Assembly: GCA_016208165.1 (NCBI GenBank)
Contig: JACQYL010000013.1
Location: 1-64,000 of the forward strand
DNA: 64,000 nucleotides
Reading direction: 5' to 3'
Source of the DNA: Deltaproteobacteria bacterium
Lineage (GTDB): Bacteria; Desulfobacterota; Desulfarculia; JACQYL01
Part shown: positions 63,989-64,000 of the stretch, in pieces
Numbering within the stretch: the stretch's first letter is position 1
How the letters are laid out: each line of letters opens with the position of its first letter
Position numbers and translations under genes: made by a program
Notes under the pieces: model-generated
Databases searched by the model: none
The model's input: only the letters and a program-made list of their open reading frames with translations
Told to the model about the DNA's origin: nothing

Positions 63989-64000
63989 ATGCGTATCGAG
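63989..64000 (+). CDS. Start of an unidentified gene, cut by the window edge
   Basis: ATGCGTATCGAG at the end of the window with GTGGAG about 6 bp upstream. Only four codons (MRIE) are visible, so it cannot be identified. Confidence 0.35.

Overview
The window is about 64 kb of fairly GC-rich chromosome from a Gram-negative, probably anaerobic bacterium. Several things point to the Desulfobacterota (former Deltaproteobacteria): an indolepyruvate:ferredoxin oxidoreductase beside a phenylacetate-CoA ligase, an in-frame UGA at a catalytic cysteine position (selenocysteine), a very large PlsB-type acyltransferase, a response regulator with an HD-GYP output domain, and many palindromic intergenic repeats. 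The genus cannot be fixed from the sequence alone. Most of the window is ordinary chromosome. Signs of transfer and decay are confined to the first 1.6 kb and to a short phage-like fragment near 39.3 kb.

Layout. 0.1-1.6 kb: remains of accessory genes (an AAA ATPase, a truncated nuclease-like partner, a decayed MNT nucleotidyltransferase). 1.9-3.4 kb: a CAP-domain protein. 3.6-10.8 kb: a complete trpEGDCFBA operon, with a sigma70-type promoter, a leader peptide with three tandem Trp codons and a readable attenuator. 10.8-11.2 kb: a small exosortase-type (PTLNEWG) cell-surface protein whose start region is tandemly duplicated. 11.6-18 kb: an N-glycosylation locus (STT3/PglB oligosaccharyltransferase, MurG-like and ALG2-like glycosyltransferases, PglK-like flippase), followed by pgi and, further on, another glycosyltransferase. 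22-35 kb: housekeeping and transport genes (PrmA-like methyltransferase, TPR membrane protein, purA, lepA, hemW, AI-2E family permease, 2-hydroxyacid dehydrogenase, two MFS carriers around mobA, RlmL-like methyltransferase). 35.5-39.6 kb: paaK-iorA-iorB for arylpyruvate and arylacetate metabolism; iorB has lost its C-terminus at a junction with a phage head-protein fragment. 40-41.5 kb: a c-di-GMP phosphodiesterase-type response regulator.

41.5-52 kb is a long minus-strand series: DUF2461 protein, plsB, patatin, sterol-desaturase-like protein, a selenocysteine rhodanese-rubrerythrin fusion, copA, rmlD and a retropepsin-like protein. 52-58.4 kb holds a TPR/CsgG-like lipoprotein, a TPR protein and a P-loop ATPase, apparently one operon, plus a Tat lipoprotein behind a near-consensus promoter. 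59.4-64 kb is a replication and repair block: ssb, tRNA-Ser(GGA), dnaX, ybaB, recR, then ilvE.

The most notable observations are the selenocysteine rhodanese fused to a ferritin-like domain just upstream of copA; the split ATPase-TPR pair, which resembles NLR-like sensor systems; the 27-bp repeats that copy a gene's own initiation region; and the complete trp attenuator.
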